A DNA stretch of 64,000 bases, taken from positions 992,001-1,056,000 of the forward strand of contig MSED01000014.1 in the NCBI GenBank assembly GCA_002099365.1, read 5' to 3'. The notes under the pieces were generated by a model, which made no database searches, had not been told where the DNA came from, and saw only the letters and a list, made by a program, of their open reading frames with translations. This document shows, one piece after another, positions 43,486-55,830 of the stretch. The position numbers were made by a program, and so were the translations under genes. The DNA is from Phialophora verrucosa (Eukaryota > Ascomycota > Eurotiomycetes > Chaetothyriales > Herpotrichiellaceae). Each line of letters opens with the position of its first letter. Within the stretch, counting starts at the first letter, position 1.

Positions 43486-46400
43486 GACGAGACGCAGTGT
43501 TGGTGACGTTTCTGATGGATATTTTGTGGACCTTTTATTGACGACATTTTCCGTGACAGCGAGATCTTTAGCATTTGGAGCCTGGGTCATGGCATACTAC
43601 CTGTACCATAGGCGGCTCTGATACGCCCAACTGGGAGGCCGGTTGATCCGGCATGGATAGACAATGAGTACTCAGGCAGAGAACTTGACAAGTTCTCCAC
43701 GATAACAATATCTTCAAGTCGCGTGGTACGAAAAGCGTCTCTCTCCACCAATAGGCGCAACAGCGTACGAGTCCAGACACAGTAATGCTTGAGTGATACG
43801 TACTCGTATGCACCCCAAAGCGGCTGCGGCGGCAAAAAGCTGGCGCGGTACCTTGCAGTTGAGCATGAAGTGAGCGTGAAGTAATCAATTGAGGGATGAC
43901 GTACTGGACATTATGGCGGTGCTGGTGGCGCCAAGACTCGGTTACGCCTCCCGGGGAGAGATTCACTCCCCAGTCAATGGCACGTCAAGTTCCAATTCTT
44001 CACCGTCAACTCTGTGCTGGGACATGGCAATCGTGCCTCTTGCGACCGACGATGCGGTGAACCGGATACAGCCTCGCTCTTTGCATGATTCCATCACTTC
44101 CGGCTGTGGTAATTGCTGTCTGCTAAGCCCTGCGCACCAAGTAAGGTGCCTTGTGGGGGCGAATATGTGTCAACAGGTGAGTCTAGACTCATTGCGCAGT
44201 TTCCGGGCGCCTCGGGCGATAATCTGTCTGCGAAAGGTCTCTGCATTTGCGCTGTGTGCGAGTACCCGGAACCACTTCTCCACAGATACAGTAGTTCCCA
44301 CTTGCGCCCAGAGCCGGAGCAGACACGGGTCTTGTGTGCGAGTACATCAAAGGGACACAAAAGTCGCGGTGTGGGGTCTCAATTGACGAGATGGCGTTCC
44401 TAAGGGAGTTGTCGACCGATGGTTCAATGTTAATACCCCACGATGTTGGTAATCCGTCCATGCATTGTCCTACACTGTCGCGACAGACATCACGTCTACC
44501 CCAGATTGTTCTTGAAACAGCACTGCAGCGCCCACAACACGGCAGACTGGGACTTACCAGCTGCGGACCTTGGGGACAGGGGCCCTCCTACTCGGAAAGG
44601 ACCTGCTCGATAGGATGCGGACCCAGATACAAAAGTCCCTGCCTCAATGGTTTGACTTGGCACTATCGAGGTGCTGTGCATGACTTCCTACAGGAATGTC
44701 GGCAGTTGCATGTTTTGGCCGAGTCAATTCTTCGATCCTGGCTCGCCTTTCTGGGTGCATCCTAAGCCCAAGCTGCAAAGCTGAAAGATACATTGCGAAA
44801 AGCACATGCTATCACTAAAAGGCTTTGCAGACGCCACGAATGGTGTCACCTGGTAAGGACGCCCTTTCGTATACTAGCTCGCACGGCGAGTTGGTACTTC
44901 CAGACCTCTTGAGACGAATCGATTCCGAGCACGATTCCGAGCACGATGCCGAATCAGTGACCGGTCGTGGCTAAGGCTTTGAGCTGCAGGCAACGGACTG
45001 GTGGGTCAATGCCCCTAGTCCCACGAGATGGCGACATTTGCGCACAAGGGAGATAGTTAACTTGCTTGATTTGAAAGGGGTTTTCTCAGCCTTGCAAAGA
45101 TGCTCAGCTACTGGCACAGGTTCAGGCCCGACAGCAGCCACCGAGTCGGTGCCACTTTCGAATATTCTCCTCTCAAATCAACCAGTTGTCGAGCGAAGAT
45201 TTAGGGGTACGCTGATGAGGTCTTAACTTAACACGTGTTCGTCTCAATCTCGGACCTCATCTCTGAGGCTCTTGTCCTTTCGATCAACATTCTAGGAACA
45301 TTCGTACAGTAAACCCAAGCAGATTCCGACGAACTAAGAAGGTTATAAAGGGACGTGTATCTGATGTTGGAGATGACGAGCAGTCAAAATACCTTCTGCA
45401 TGGTCAATTGACGGATAAAAGAGTCGACACTTTGAGCCTCGCCTCAGCTTTTCAACGTGCGACGCCCAAATGTCGCAGCTGACTAAATATTCGTGCTCAT
45501 CGCCATCCAAATATACCTACTAGGCCAGCCTGCCGTCTGCATTTCGGCATCGATGGTATGGTCGACGCCGAGTCGAGAAAAGACGGAATAAGGGTCTGAA
45601 CTTTCAGAGGGCGACATTAATTACTTCAGGGAGGCAACCCTTGCGGTCGAATCCGAAGTGCCAAAACACTCGGCTCGCTACTGTCACCTTTTCCCCGTCT
45701 CAACGACGGATCCATCCAAGTTGGCTCATACAGGCACGACCAGTTCGCCTTCTTGTTCCATCAAGCCCGCACCTAGCGTTGTCCAGAACGCAGTAGCCTT
45801 CCTTGGACTGGAGATGTTCTATTCCTGGTCATCGTGCCACCACCCTAGCTGACTAGGAATAGTGTTGCAGAGGCGGGTGGTGGTTATGATCTTGCAACCA
45901 GTACCCCTTCGAAGGCACAATGATTATTAGTCGCTTGAGGCTTGAGGCTTGCGCTTTGCAGCCTTCTTTCTCTTTCGCCTGGCACCTTGCGACTTGTGTT
46001 CAAGACCAGATTGCGGCGGTCGGGTCGGGTGTCTTCCTCGTAGGACAAGGCGCTCCTCTGCCATTGTGCATCAGCCTCACCCTTACCCGGCCTTCAACCA
46101 AAGGTGGGTGCCTGAGTATTTCGGGGCAAGAGAGTCTCATCAATCGCGACGAAGATCAACTACTGTGGCGCACGGGAAGCTCGGATCGATCATCATAACT
46201 TGCTAAGCATCCTGACGCCGGAGTGGGGAGAAGTCTCAGGGGCAGATATCCTCGCTCCTCAGCTGAAAGACCCGGATCATCCCTACTCTGCTCAACTGTC
46301 TATGGACCCGTTGTAAGGAATGAAGAAGTTTCTATGTAGCTAGGGGGTCTGAGGCGGCGGACCGAAGCAAGATAAGATGATCAACCTTCTTGGTACTCGA

Positions 46401-47972
46401 TATCAATTTCATCGAGGTACGGTCACGAGTCCCGAAGCGTAAAGTCTGAGACTCAAGACTCAATACGAACACTCAAGACTCAAGACGAACACTCAAGGCT
46501 CGAGAATGGCGAGTTAAGAATTAGTCTTAAGAACCGGGGATCTCAGTGGCACGATTCCGATTCCGATTCCGATTGTGATTCTGATTCAAATCCCAGGAGA
46601 GGACGTGCACTGCAGTGATCCAATCCAGCTCTTAAGCCAGCTCCATTATATCAGACTTGCACGGTCCGGTCGGTGTACGGACGGACAGACAAACGTACAT
46701 GCCTGCCGGGTCGTGCTTGCCAACATTGTATCCATGTATGTACTTACCTACCAAGGTAGCGTTTTGCGGTCCCCTATGCCTGTACGGTTCGTCACCCCGT
46801 CCGTCTGCCAAGTTACGCGGGCGAGAGAACTTGTCCAATTTAACATTACAATATCTCTCCCGTCGTGGGTCGGGTGAGACCACGTATGAGCCCTCTAGCT
46901 GGTCTGTATGTATGTAGATGCTCGTCGGGCTCGGAGGCTGAGGGGAGAGGAGGGGAGAGGACGCCACCTACCTTCCCGGCGACAGTGACGGCCACGTACG
47001 GTATGGGCTCGGCGGGGCCTGGAAAAAAGCATACCATACCATACCACACGTCACCCACCATCGTAGTCGTGCCGTGGTAGAAGAATGCCGGTCCGTATGC
47101 GATCGGGCGGAATGTGTCCTCCCGGTGTTACTGGTGCCGCTACATTCCAAGAGGCAGCTGGGCGTTCCTGGATGGCTAGGTAAATAAGTTGCGAATGCGT
47201 TGAGTCGGATTGGATACCGTGCTCGCCTGGATTGTCACTGTGCCGAAGGAGCGAGAAAGATATATGCCCTCCAGTGTTTTCACGGCTCAAGGGTCACGGT
47301 TCACAGCGCATGTAGCTCGCGAAAAATGCGATAGACTGTATGCCCGTGACATGACATGACATGGGTAGCGGAATAGGTGTGGGAAGGAAAGGTTCGGGCT
47401 ATCGCGACGAGGAGGGGGCCATGGAATCGACTTGAGTAGCTGTCGTGGGAGACTCGGGACGGCTCAGGGAAGATAGACCGATCGATTTGCTTACATGGTG
47501 AAGCGTGGTCAAGTCGAGGAGAGCTGCTGATGAGTCTCTTGAGAAATTGGGGATAGTTCGACCTATCCTAGAAGACACACGTATGGATCGATAGTACAAC
47601 CTTTCTTTAGACGATCCGTCACCTTCTAAGTGCTTTGTGAGTGTCAGAATTCCACGACGGCGTGATCGCATGTACCGTAAAGATTGTCAAACACGTCGCC
47701 AGGTTCCGGACCGTGAACAGAAGTGGTAGGTGTCGTTTCGTCATTTCACGTCCGGTATTCTCGGTGTGAGCATGACGCTGTTACAGCCCGGTCGTCATAT
47801 CGTTTGATTCAGGCGACGAGAAGGCCTGCTCACCAACCTGTGTCGGGCATATGAGGTTCCCGGTGGTCTTACTTGATTGAACCTATTGAGTAGATTTCAT
47901 GATTGACCGCAGCAATACGAGTATTTTCGGCTCGATTTCATCAAGACTGACTCTGGTATCCTCGGCTCGGTT
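43486..47972. other. Gene-poor region, no confident gene
   Basis: About 4.5 kb without a gene I can support. Frames are short and overlapping on both strands. Around 46436-46505 there are diverged ACTCAAGACTCAA-type repeats, and at 46553-46590 a GATTCC/GATTCY repeat. A minus-strand frame at 43587-43835 is protein-like (LLRLLVERDAFRTTRLEDIV) but unplaced. I see no transposon ends. Confidence 0.35.
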
Positions 47973-48899
47973 TCATGAGCCTGGCCATGGTCCCGCAACA
48001 TATTGTGAGCCAAATCGTCGTAGTCGTGCGGCCGTGCATTTTTTGGGAACACGGGGCACTGCCGCAAAGCCGAAGAGGCGGTGAAAGGACTGTAAGAGGG
48101 CCCGTGGTGGGAAGGCACGAGGCACATGGCCAGCTACCTGAGCGCTGACGAGCCGCCGTTCCTCGTGATCCAATGAGGCTAAGAATGGGAGGTCAATGTC
48201 GCCATCCGTTTTCGATCGCTCAAACATGTGTTCGTACATTCGGAATAGTAGCTAAACTGGTCGCCGAGGTCGGTGTAAGGAGGTGATGATCCGGGTAGGA
48301 AGAACTCGTGACCAGCACGAGCTGACGATCTAGACCTGGACAATGCAGCCTCATCCCCCACGCCTTGAGGCGCGACGTGATTATCATCGCTCTGTCCATG
48401 GTGCCGAAGTACAGTTACCGTTCGAGTCTGGCAGTCAGAACGTCGTGGGACCGCTATCATTCCGCGTCGTCATCTGAGGCTGAAGTTGGTGCTAGCGAAA
48501 CCATCGACCGTCAAATCTTTTTGAAAGGGTGTGGTGTACGGAGTATGTCAACGCAGACCCTACGGAAGGGCGGAGATGATATGAGAGCGCAGCTTCAATC
48601 TCGCCGAGGAGGTGGGACTCAAATTTAGAGCTGTTTGTGGTCAGCATCAATGACGCTTGCAGTGTTGAGAACAGGTAGTAGCATACTCACCCGGGCGGCG
48701 TGTTTGTAACCCGAGAACGTGACACACACCTCCTATAGAGCCCTGTGCACAGTGCACATGATATTCTTTGATACGGACAAAGTCGATTGCAAGCTCGAGC
48801 CATGTCGACCGCACCATGGAATTCCGAACGCGCAACGCATCGGGGCTCGGCTAGACACGGCTCACCTTCTAGTTCGCATCTGTCACAAATTTTTTGCAT
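47973..48899 (-). CDS. Candidate cysteine-rich gene, possibly decayed
   Basis: Exon 1 starts at an ATG (48899) and reads MQKICDRCELEGEPCL, then AEPRCVARSEFHG, ACNRLCPYQRISCALC and TGLYRRC: nine cysteines including two C-x2-C-x6-C groups, which look like half zinc clusters. A donor (GG|GTGAGT, near 48692) and an acceptor (CTGACCACAAACAG, near 48632) join it in frame to SKFESHLLGEIEAALSYHLR. A second, weaker intron would lead to AVPRRSDCQTRTVTV. Further left, FERSKTDGDIDLPFLASLDH (48239-48140) is protein-like but in a different frame. I recognise no family. Either several introns are missed or the gene has lost frame. Confidence 0.33.
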
Positions 48900-50897
48900 A
48901 TCAGCATCAGCCGGAGTGTATCTCCTCGATGTGAAGCATCTCCTAGCCCGTGTGCCCTTGTCACAACTCAGGCTTGGAGCAGGGCAGAGCCTTAGGGAAA
49001 CCTTATTCGATCAGAGCCCTGGACATCTGACAGAGGCGTGCCGTTATTCCACCCATCTCACATGTGGAATGAACTCGTTGCCAATCTAGGAAATGTGATG
49101 CACACCTTGACGCACTGTTATGTAAGGGAACGCACCGTGAACGGGGGAAGACCGCTCAGCTTCCATCTGGGTAGGGAAGGCTGTCGCGACTCTTCCATTT
49201 CGGTCGTCGGTGGCTACCCATTCTTGCCCGTCCTCGCGAACAAAAGTCCAAAGCAGCTTGGCGGGATTCTTGCCTCAGGAGACGTCTGTATCACGTCAGT
49301 GGCAGATAAGGGTGAGAGCTTAGTTGACGCATAAGGCTGGAGAGAGGAGATACAGGTCAGCGCTAGGAAGACACAAGCATGCGGCCAGGCTCGGAGAGAG
49401 ACGGCCCCCACGGCACGGCCAGCCTGCACATTTCTCCGGGGGATCCTCCGTCGCACTCGCCACTTTCCACAACCCATTTGCCGGTCTAGGATGGACACGG
49501 ACGATCCGGGTTCTCCATGTGGCTGGTGTCGTGAATTTCCCTCCCCTGGCAGCTTTTGCACTCGATCAAAGCAACATGCCGGGAGGCTGGCTTCCAAAAA
49601 TGCCGGTCAAGGGTCTTTACTATGTTCGAACTTGCGTCGGATGACAGCTTTCTCCGGTATCGCGGACATTTTGTTCGCATCGCATGTCGCAATTTCCTTA
49701 GACGTTGTTAGGCGCTGCTGATCTTCCTACTGTGGCGTTAGCCCATTTCAACCTCCAGGCTGACCCAGTGAGAGACCCTCGCCTGGAGCACAACTATCGC
49801 AAAATTCTGGCGCAAGTCTTGCAAGGTCGAAGGGGACGACGTCTTAGCCAGGGGCTCTCAGAGTCCGGTTTCATTCATGGCGGCGAGGCTACAGAGTAAT
49901 CTCAATATGAGTAGACTTGGGCGGGCGTCCGCCAAGCAGCAGATCATGCCCGTCGTTTGTTGCTTGCAAGCAATGCCGTGGGGTCGGCACCATCAATAAT
50001 CGTGGACCATGAATCGATTTCAGACACAGATGGCGAGCCAAGAACATGCCCGGATGGTTCGGCATGGACTGGAGGGGGGAGACCTAGACAACAGGGACAA
50101 TGCTGGTCGGTCTGGTTTACGAGTAAATGCAGCTGGCCGTCCGAGTTCGAGGAAAGCACGAACCATGTCAAATGATCGGCGCAACCAACGGGTGATCGCT
50201 GTCGCTCGCGCTCGGTTCGATGGCACCTATAAGAGGACCGAGTGATATCGAGCTTGATAGACAGTGATATGTTAATCTCGTCTGCAGATCTGGGCGACGG
50301 TACGAGGACATTGACAGAGTCTTAGTCCTCTCGACGCGGAGGTCCTGCCCAATGCGCCATCCTACTCGTCGTGGCCTTGATAGGTGGAGAGAACCCCTAA
50401 ACGCTTTCAGCCACAGAGAAAGGGAGGCGAAGGTTTAGCGCCAGACGAATTGTGTGGGGTAATTGAAGCTGGTGTTGCACGAAGCAGGTGAAGCGCTCCA
50501 AACCACATGAAACGATGTCGCTGTTGCCACTGTGGGCAGCCGTTGACAACGCGGGGTCGGAGGGAAATTAGCGCATCTGACCTGTCAATTCTTGAGTGAA
50601 GGCCATTATCGGCACGAGCTAGATCGGGCGCGTGATTCCTGCCATTGTCTTTGAACCTTGAGTGGTGTTAGCGGGCATGCCACTGAACATGGGGAGGAGA
50701 ACAAGTTACCAATATTGTGCGAGACACTGGTTGGGTACTTGGAGAAGTCTCCTCTGGCACTGTGTGTGTCGGAGAAGGCAGCCTCTGTTGGCTCTGTACG
50801 GCGTAGCAATCCATGTCGTCGGGCAGGGAGGCATCGACGAGTCATTGAAACATCTGGTTCTCCTCGATGCCCGAGTCGCACAGAACAGCCACTAGAG
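48900..50897. other. Gene-poor region, no confident gene
   Basis: No gene that I can support. One short + frame at 49705-49899 (DPRLEHNYRKILAQVLQGRR) is protein-like but isolated. No repeat or RNA gene is visible. Confidence 0.35.
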
Positions 50898-51240
50898 ATG
50901 TCGCAGGGTCATAGCGCAGAACAGCGCTTCGAACGCAACCCCACACTGACTGGAATCCGCAAGGAACATGAAGCTACTGCATCAGACCGAGAGCTAGCCG
51001 GATCCTTCCAGGAGTCGAGAGATTTGTGGGCTCGGCTGCTACGGGTAAGCCTTTGTGTGGAATTTGCGGGCTGACATCGTGGTCTGCTGAAGCCTGAAGG
51101 ACCAGGCAAGAAGAAGCAACATTTCTGGAATGCTGACAGCATTCCAGAAACACCAGAAACCGTTTCAGATTGTCGAGACCTTTGTGAGGGCCCAGGAGGA
51201 ATTCAGCTCGTGCATCGCCATGTGGGTATCACGTTGTTGA
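50898..51240 (+). CDS. Small two-exon hypothetical protein
   Basis: Exons 50898-51044 and 51100-51240 give 95 aa. The 55-bp intron (GTAAGC ... GCCTGAAG, phase 0) joins RELAGSFQESRDLWARLLR to DQARRSNISGMLTAFQKHQ. The protein is helical and charged throughout (PFQIVETFVRAQEEFSSCIA) and ends WVSRC. A further donor (GTATCA at 51226) may extend it into the protein-like frame ALDQELAEDMDLFYKLWSAN (about 51360-51420). I do not recognise the family; the helical pattern recalls N-terminal domains of fungal NACHT-type proteins, but that is a guess. No promoter element is evident. Confidence 0.42.
51122..51150. repeat. Perfect 13-bp inverted repeat with a 3-nt loop
   Basis: TTTCTGGAATGCT (51122-51134) is followed by GAC and then its exact reverse complement (51138-51150). 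It falls inside exon 2 of the small hypothetical gene. Confidence 0.8.
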
Positions 51241-52591
51241 TCCGTGCTGAGAAGGCAGTTAAAAATTCTGATACATACCGTGCACGTCTGGAGTGGTATG
51301 AGTGTTGCCCTGCAGGCCTTCAGGCAAGAACCACTTACAATAGAATGACACCCCACGCCCTTGACCAAGAATTGGCTGAGGACATGGACTTGTTCTACAA
51401 GCTCTGGAGCGCAAATTTGATGGTGTGGGAGGACTGCATGACGGTGGACCAATCAGTCCTACCCCAGGACGAGGTCCGTCCCTTGGCCGGCCACCAGCTG
51501 CGGCACTAACACTCTGGAGAGCGACGAAACAGGATGAGCGCGGGCATATTCTTGGGGACATACGTAGAAAGCAATCCGGGTGATTTGGGTCGTACCGTCG
51601 AAGTGGTGGAAAGAAACGAGCCGATCTCACACTCGGATCACAGAGCATGACCATGGACGGGTACTCGCCCATAAGATGTGTGTCAGCGACTGTAAGGGCG
51701 GAGGATACCGCTAGGGCTGAGCATGGCCTGATGAGCAGCGTGCTCGTTCAGACCAAGCGTTTCAGACGGCGACGCACAGAATTTGCGGTCGGGTGGGTGT
51801 ACAGGAGGCGTCTGGTGATTCCTGGCCGGCATCAAAGCGTACGATATCCCGTGCTGTGTGTCCTGCGGAGTCGGAGAAAGTGTATGAGCACTCTTGGCGA
51901 GAGTGAATACCTCGACAAGCGAGGATGGGACTACGCGGTTGCTGGTCTAAGCCTTTTCTCAACTGAGGCAGCAGGCCACTGCAAGCCCATTGGGTGGTGC
52001 CTTGATTGCGTGGGAGACAGGGCAGCCAGGATTGGGGCCCCTGGTTCAGAGCGACCATGAATTCGTCTTAGCTGCAGATTCCAGTGAGAGCAGACCAGAT
52101 GTTGGCGCTCGACTCGCGCCATGTCCACTTGTGATGGAGTGCGGTACGAGGGTCCTGCGAGAGGGAAGGGAAGAGGAATAGGCCTCAGGCCGCACCAGCC
52201 GCGGTGGGTAAGAGATGATACTTCGTATACTAGTGGAGAGAGGATCTGGACGGGAATGAAATTTTGTGCAGTGCTGGTGGTGTTCACACCACGGCGTCGA
52301 AGGAAAAGGCCGCAGCGGCCAAAGCGCAGCGCCTGAAGCCTGAAGCCCAAGCCTGAAGCCTGCTTCCTGGCTGTGGATCTCCAGTTGACTCAAAGCCTGG
52401 TTAGCTGCGCTGATGGCTTTTCCCCTCTTTTTTCTTTCCAGGCTACTGCAGCCCTCAAACACCAGCGTTAGTCCTCTTCAGGCACCCTCCCAGTCCATCG
52501 AGTGCCCTCTTTCTGTCCACCTCCACGCTTCCAACACCTGTTGCATTTCTGATAAACATTCGTTCCTCCCATCACCAGACAGCCTTCCCTT
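51241..52591. other. Intergenic with GCCTGAA repeats
   Basis: No confident gene. A cluster of GCCTGAA units lies at 52331-52361. The right end is the CT-rich upstream region of the Ecl1-like gene. Confidence 0.35.
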
Positions 52592-52612
52592 CACACACAC
52601 ACACACACACAC
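52592..52612. repeat. (CA)n microsatellite
   Basis: About ten uninterrupted CA units in a CT/CA-rich stretch about 320 bp upstream of the Ecl1-like start. Confidence 0.9.
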
Positions 52613-52850
52613 CCTCCTTGGACCGAGACGTCTATGAATCATCAGAGCCCCCCCTGCTCGGACATTCCAGGCCTAGCATCGATCATAGTCGAGCCAAACC
52701 TTTTCAAATATACATCAAACGTCAGCCGTGTCTGAGAATGAGATACAGGTCTGCCTGCGTGACCATCTATTGACACCCACCACTGCCACACGGCTACACC
52801 CACTACTCAAGTCAGCCTGTGGCCTCGCAACACCCTCCCTTGCCGGTGAA

Positions 52851-52859
52851 TATATAAAT
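52851..52859 (+). promoter_or_regulatory. TATA box of the Ecl1-like gene
   Basis: TATATAAAT lies 72 bp before the ATG at 52931, a usual distance to a transcription start just upstream of the coding region. Confidence 0.5.
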
Positions 52860-52930
52860 CGCCACGACTCGCCCGCTGCTCCGAGCCGCCTCAACCTACC
52901 ATCTCCTGCTACCGTCGTACGACAGAAGAC

Positions 52931-53350
52931 ATGGATTTCCTTCTCGGCGACTTCTGCTTGTCCTGCGATCGTCAAACCAACGGCACCAACTTTTGTTCCT
53001 CAGCATGCCGTCTCACACAACTAGATCAGTACACCCTGGCATCCTCGACACCGTCCACTTCTCCCTGTGACACCAGCATCACCAGCTTCTTCTCTCCCCA
53101 ACACCGACCCTCGATGAACACCACCACGACTTTCTTCCTCGCACCAGCCTATGATTTCTCTATACACCGGTCTGTCTCGTCGAATTCGCTCTCGACCGTG
53201 TCCTCGCGGCCGGTCAGTCCCAAGCTGTCTGAACAAGCCCAGAACGATCTCAAGAACTACGTGGGATCGTTCGACCAGACGAGGACGCTGAAGAGAAGAG
53301 TCTCGATGCAGAGCAATGAGGACATGAAGATATCCTATCGGGGAGCTTGA
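52931..53350 (+). CDS. Ecl1-type small zinc-binding protein
   Basis: A 139-aa intronless protein. The N-terminus MDFLLGDFCLSCDRQTNG, then NFCSSACRLTQLD, has the C-x2-C ... C-x3-C pattern of the Ecl1/2/3 family, small nuclear proteins that extend chronological lifespan in fission yeast and respond to stress and zinc or sulfur limitation. The rest is Ser/Thr-rich and probably disordered, with a short conserved-looking C-terminal part (LSEQAQNDLKNYVGSF). Most family members are about this size. A TATA box and a (CA)n tract lie upstream. Stress regulation is family knowledge; nothing in the sequence shows it directly. Confidence 0.75.
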   Translation: MDFLLGDFCLSCDRQTNGTNFCSSACRLTQLDQYTLASSTPSTSPCDTSITSFFSPQHRPSMNTTTTFFLAPAYDFSIHRSVSSNSLSTVSSRPVSPKLSEQAQNDLKNYVGSFDQTRTLKRRVSMQSNEDMKISYRGA

Positions 53351-53952
53351 GCCATACCTGATCACAGCACACTACGAATTTTGACGAAAACACGAGGTTG
53401 ACGAATGGGGTGTGTATCATCCATGCCGGCTGCTTACTGGAGGGAGCCAAGTTTGATTACAGTCTTTTAATCCTGTCTTGTTCTATGCATATCCGGCGCG
53501 GGTCTCACAAAAAAGTTCATTGCCTTTCCACATTGGCGGTGCGTTGCATTCATACAAGAATGGAACCGGTTTGGGGAAAATGGCGAGGTTACAATCATGT
53601 TCTATGGACGAGTGTTTCACGAAGAAAGGTGCTAAGCATGCCTGCCTGTCTGCACGATGGATTTTGTTGTTGTTGCTGGTGTTGACAAGTCAAGCGTTTA
53701 AAACAGTTTGGGCGCTGACCGATGGTGTCTTTGGGTTGTTGGGAATTGGGAGCTTATGGACTCGACTCTTGTTGCGATACCGAGCTGTTACCATCATCGA
53801 TTGGCATGGTTCAAAGTTCTGGTGTTTGGGTTGCCTTTGGATACAGCCAGGTGAGATGAGGGACGGGCGATGGAACCACACCACTTTCACTTCAACTTCT
53901 CCTTGTTACTACCTACATTGACTGGGCGGGGAGACGAACGGGTTTACCCAGG

Positions 53953-53970
53953 AGCACAGCACAGCACAGC
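53953..53970. repeat. (AGCAC)n short tandem repeat
   Basis: Three and a half AGCAC units in a row. Confidence 0.7.
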
Positions 53971-54055
53971 GCTCTCATTTTATTCCCTTTGTTCACATAG
54001 CAGTATCCAGTACGGAGTATCTATCATATGGTCCCAAGAGAGGGCTTCAGAAGAG

Positions 54056-54080
54056 CAGAACAGAACAGAACAGAACAGAA
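54056..54080. repeat. (CAGAA)5 short tandem repeat
   Basis: Five exact five-base units. It lies in a polypurine stretch. Confidence 0.85.
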
Positions 54081-54171
54081 GGAATCGAGAAATCAATTCA
54101 TCGGGGACAGGCAAGGATTCTGAGAGGAATCAGCCTGTTCCCACACAACACAACCACATCGAGCCTGCCCA

Positions 54172-55830
54172 GTACTCGTACAGTATCTTTGGCTTTTCCG
54201 TGCCCTCTCACCCTACGTGCCAACTTCTCACATCGAGCGTTTCCTTATCTGTGCTTACGGTGTACGCATGAGTATGTACCATGTACGAGTACAATCTAAG
54301 TTCGACATCTGCACGGCCGCCACCCCACACTGCTGTCAACTTTGTCTTACTCGTACTTAGCTGCAACCTCACATCACTCCTTCCGGAGACTTTCTCCGCC
54401 CCGCCCGCCCGTCTCTCCAAAGTGATGTGACGAGGCTAATGTTCCGTGCCTTGCACATCTCTGTCTCTCTCTCTCTCTGTCCCATCTCTCTCGACGGAGA
54501 TCGATCTCCCGAGTTTGTCCTCCGTACGGAGTACCCTTACCTCGTCACAGAAGATCGAAGACGAGGACGAGGACACGGCACGAGTCTATCTAGTCAGCCG
54601 CGCCGCGTTGCTCTACACAGTACGAGTACCGAGTACCGAGTACTCGTACTGATTTCTCTTCGTGATATGATGCGGTGATGCGATGATGCGATGATCCAGT
54701 GGAGAGTACGAGGTACCCACCACGCACTAATACACATCACACTCTACCCGTAACTCGTACTCCTTGCTCCACGTCCTCCCCAAGGTCATGACGCGGGACA
54801 TTGGCCTCGCCGGCGGTCTATGGTGGGTATTACACAGTACGAGCACGAGTGAGCCTTGACGAGACGGTTGGGTTGATGATCCTACATAGGATACCGTGCT
54901 CGAACTGTACGTGGATACTTGCGCAGCGATCTGATCTGACCCCGATCCCGTCCACGCCGTCTTATCCCATCTGACGATCCACTTTGTCTGCATCTGAATC
55001 TCAAATCTGAATGCAGATCTGGATCTACACTGCCACACCGACCAGGGCCATGAAGATGAAGATAGAAGATGACGATGAAACGGAGCTATTATCCTTACTA
55101 GTCCGCCCGGAGTGGAAGAAGACGATCATTTACATCGCGACGGTACGAGGACCAGTACCAGTACCAGTACGTGACGTACACTGTTACAGAGTACTCGGTA
55201 CTGACTACCGGGTGTCACCGCCCGTCGAAAACGCGAGAACGTGAAATGCAAAAGGTTAATCAATTGGAGATAAATACGATACGCACTCGCACTCGCACTC
55301 ACTCTGACGAAGGGCCGTCTCTGCAGATTCCTGGATCGCAACTCCGAAGTGACTGACTGACTGGTCCGAGTGACTCGAACTCGAACTCGTACTCGTACTC
55401 TTCACGGCCACACGGCCCTCGCGTCTGTCAAATCTGTCAAGCCTTGTCAACCATGCGACGGTCGACAGTCTAGAATCATCTATCGAGCAGAGAAGGATGG
55501 CGTGTGTCTGTCTGTGCTCGTAGTTTCCAATCCACCCCTGCCTGTCATTCTTTCTGCACGGGAAGTAAATGATCACTGGAAGTCAATTCCACCTGTCTGG
55601 AAGTGTGTTCCTTCAGTGACATTTCCGCTAGTTCCAGTCCTGAAACTGTGACCTGTCTCAAACTATTGACTTTTGTCCTCAATCTAAGAGTGATCAATGC
55701 GTCATGAGTATGTACGAGGACCAGTGTATTCTGCAGCCGGATCAGGCATGTGAGTGACTTGCCTCTACAACATCCTCTTTGGGCAGTGGATCCTCTGGAG
55801 TAGCGCTACATCTACTCGTACTCGATCGAT
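54172..55830. repeat. Cluster of GTACGAGTAC/GTACTCGTAC palindromic motifs
   Basis: The 10-mer GTACGAGTAC or its complement GTACTCGTAC occurs exactly at 54172, 54283 and 54620, with many near copies such as TACTCGTAC at 54641, GAGTACGAGG near 54706, ACTCGTACTCC near 54747, and others near 54837, 55140, 55187, 55390 and 55818. A TCCGTACGGAGTAC element lies at 54521. No coding frame runs through the cluster. Confidence 0.6.
54464..54478. repeat. (TC)n microsatellite
   Basis: About seven uninterrupted TC units. Confidence 0.8.

Noticed and set aside
53478..53921. 147-codon + frame with a hydrophobic stretch
   Set aside because: It lies directly after the Ecl1-like gene, probably in its 3' tail, and has no protein family features.
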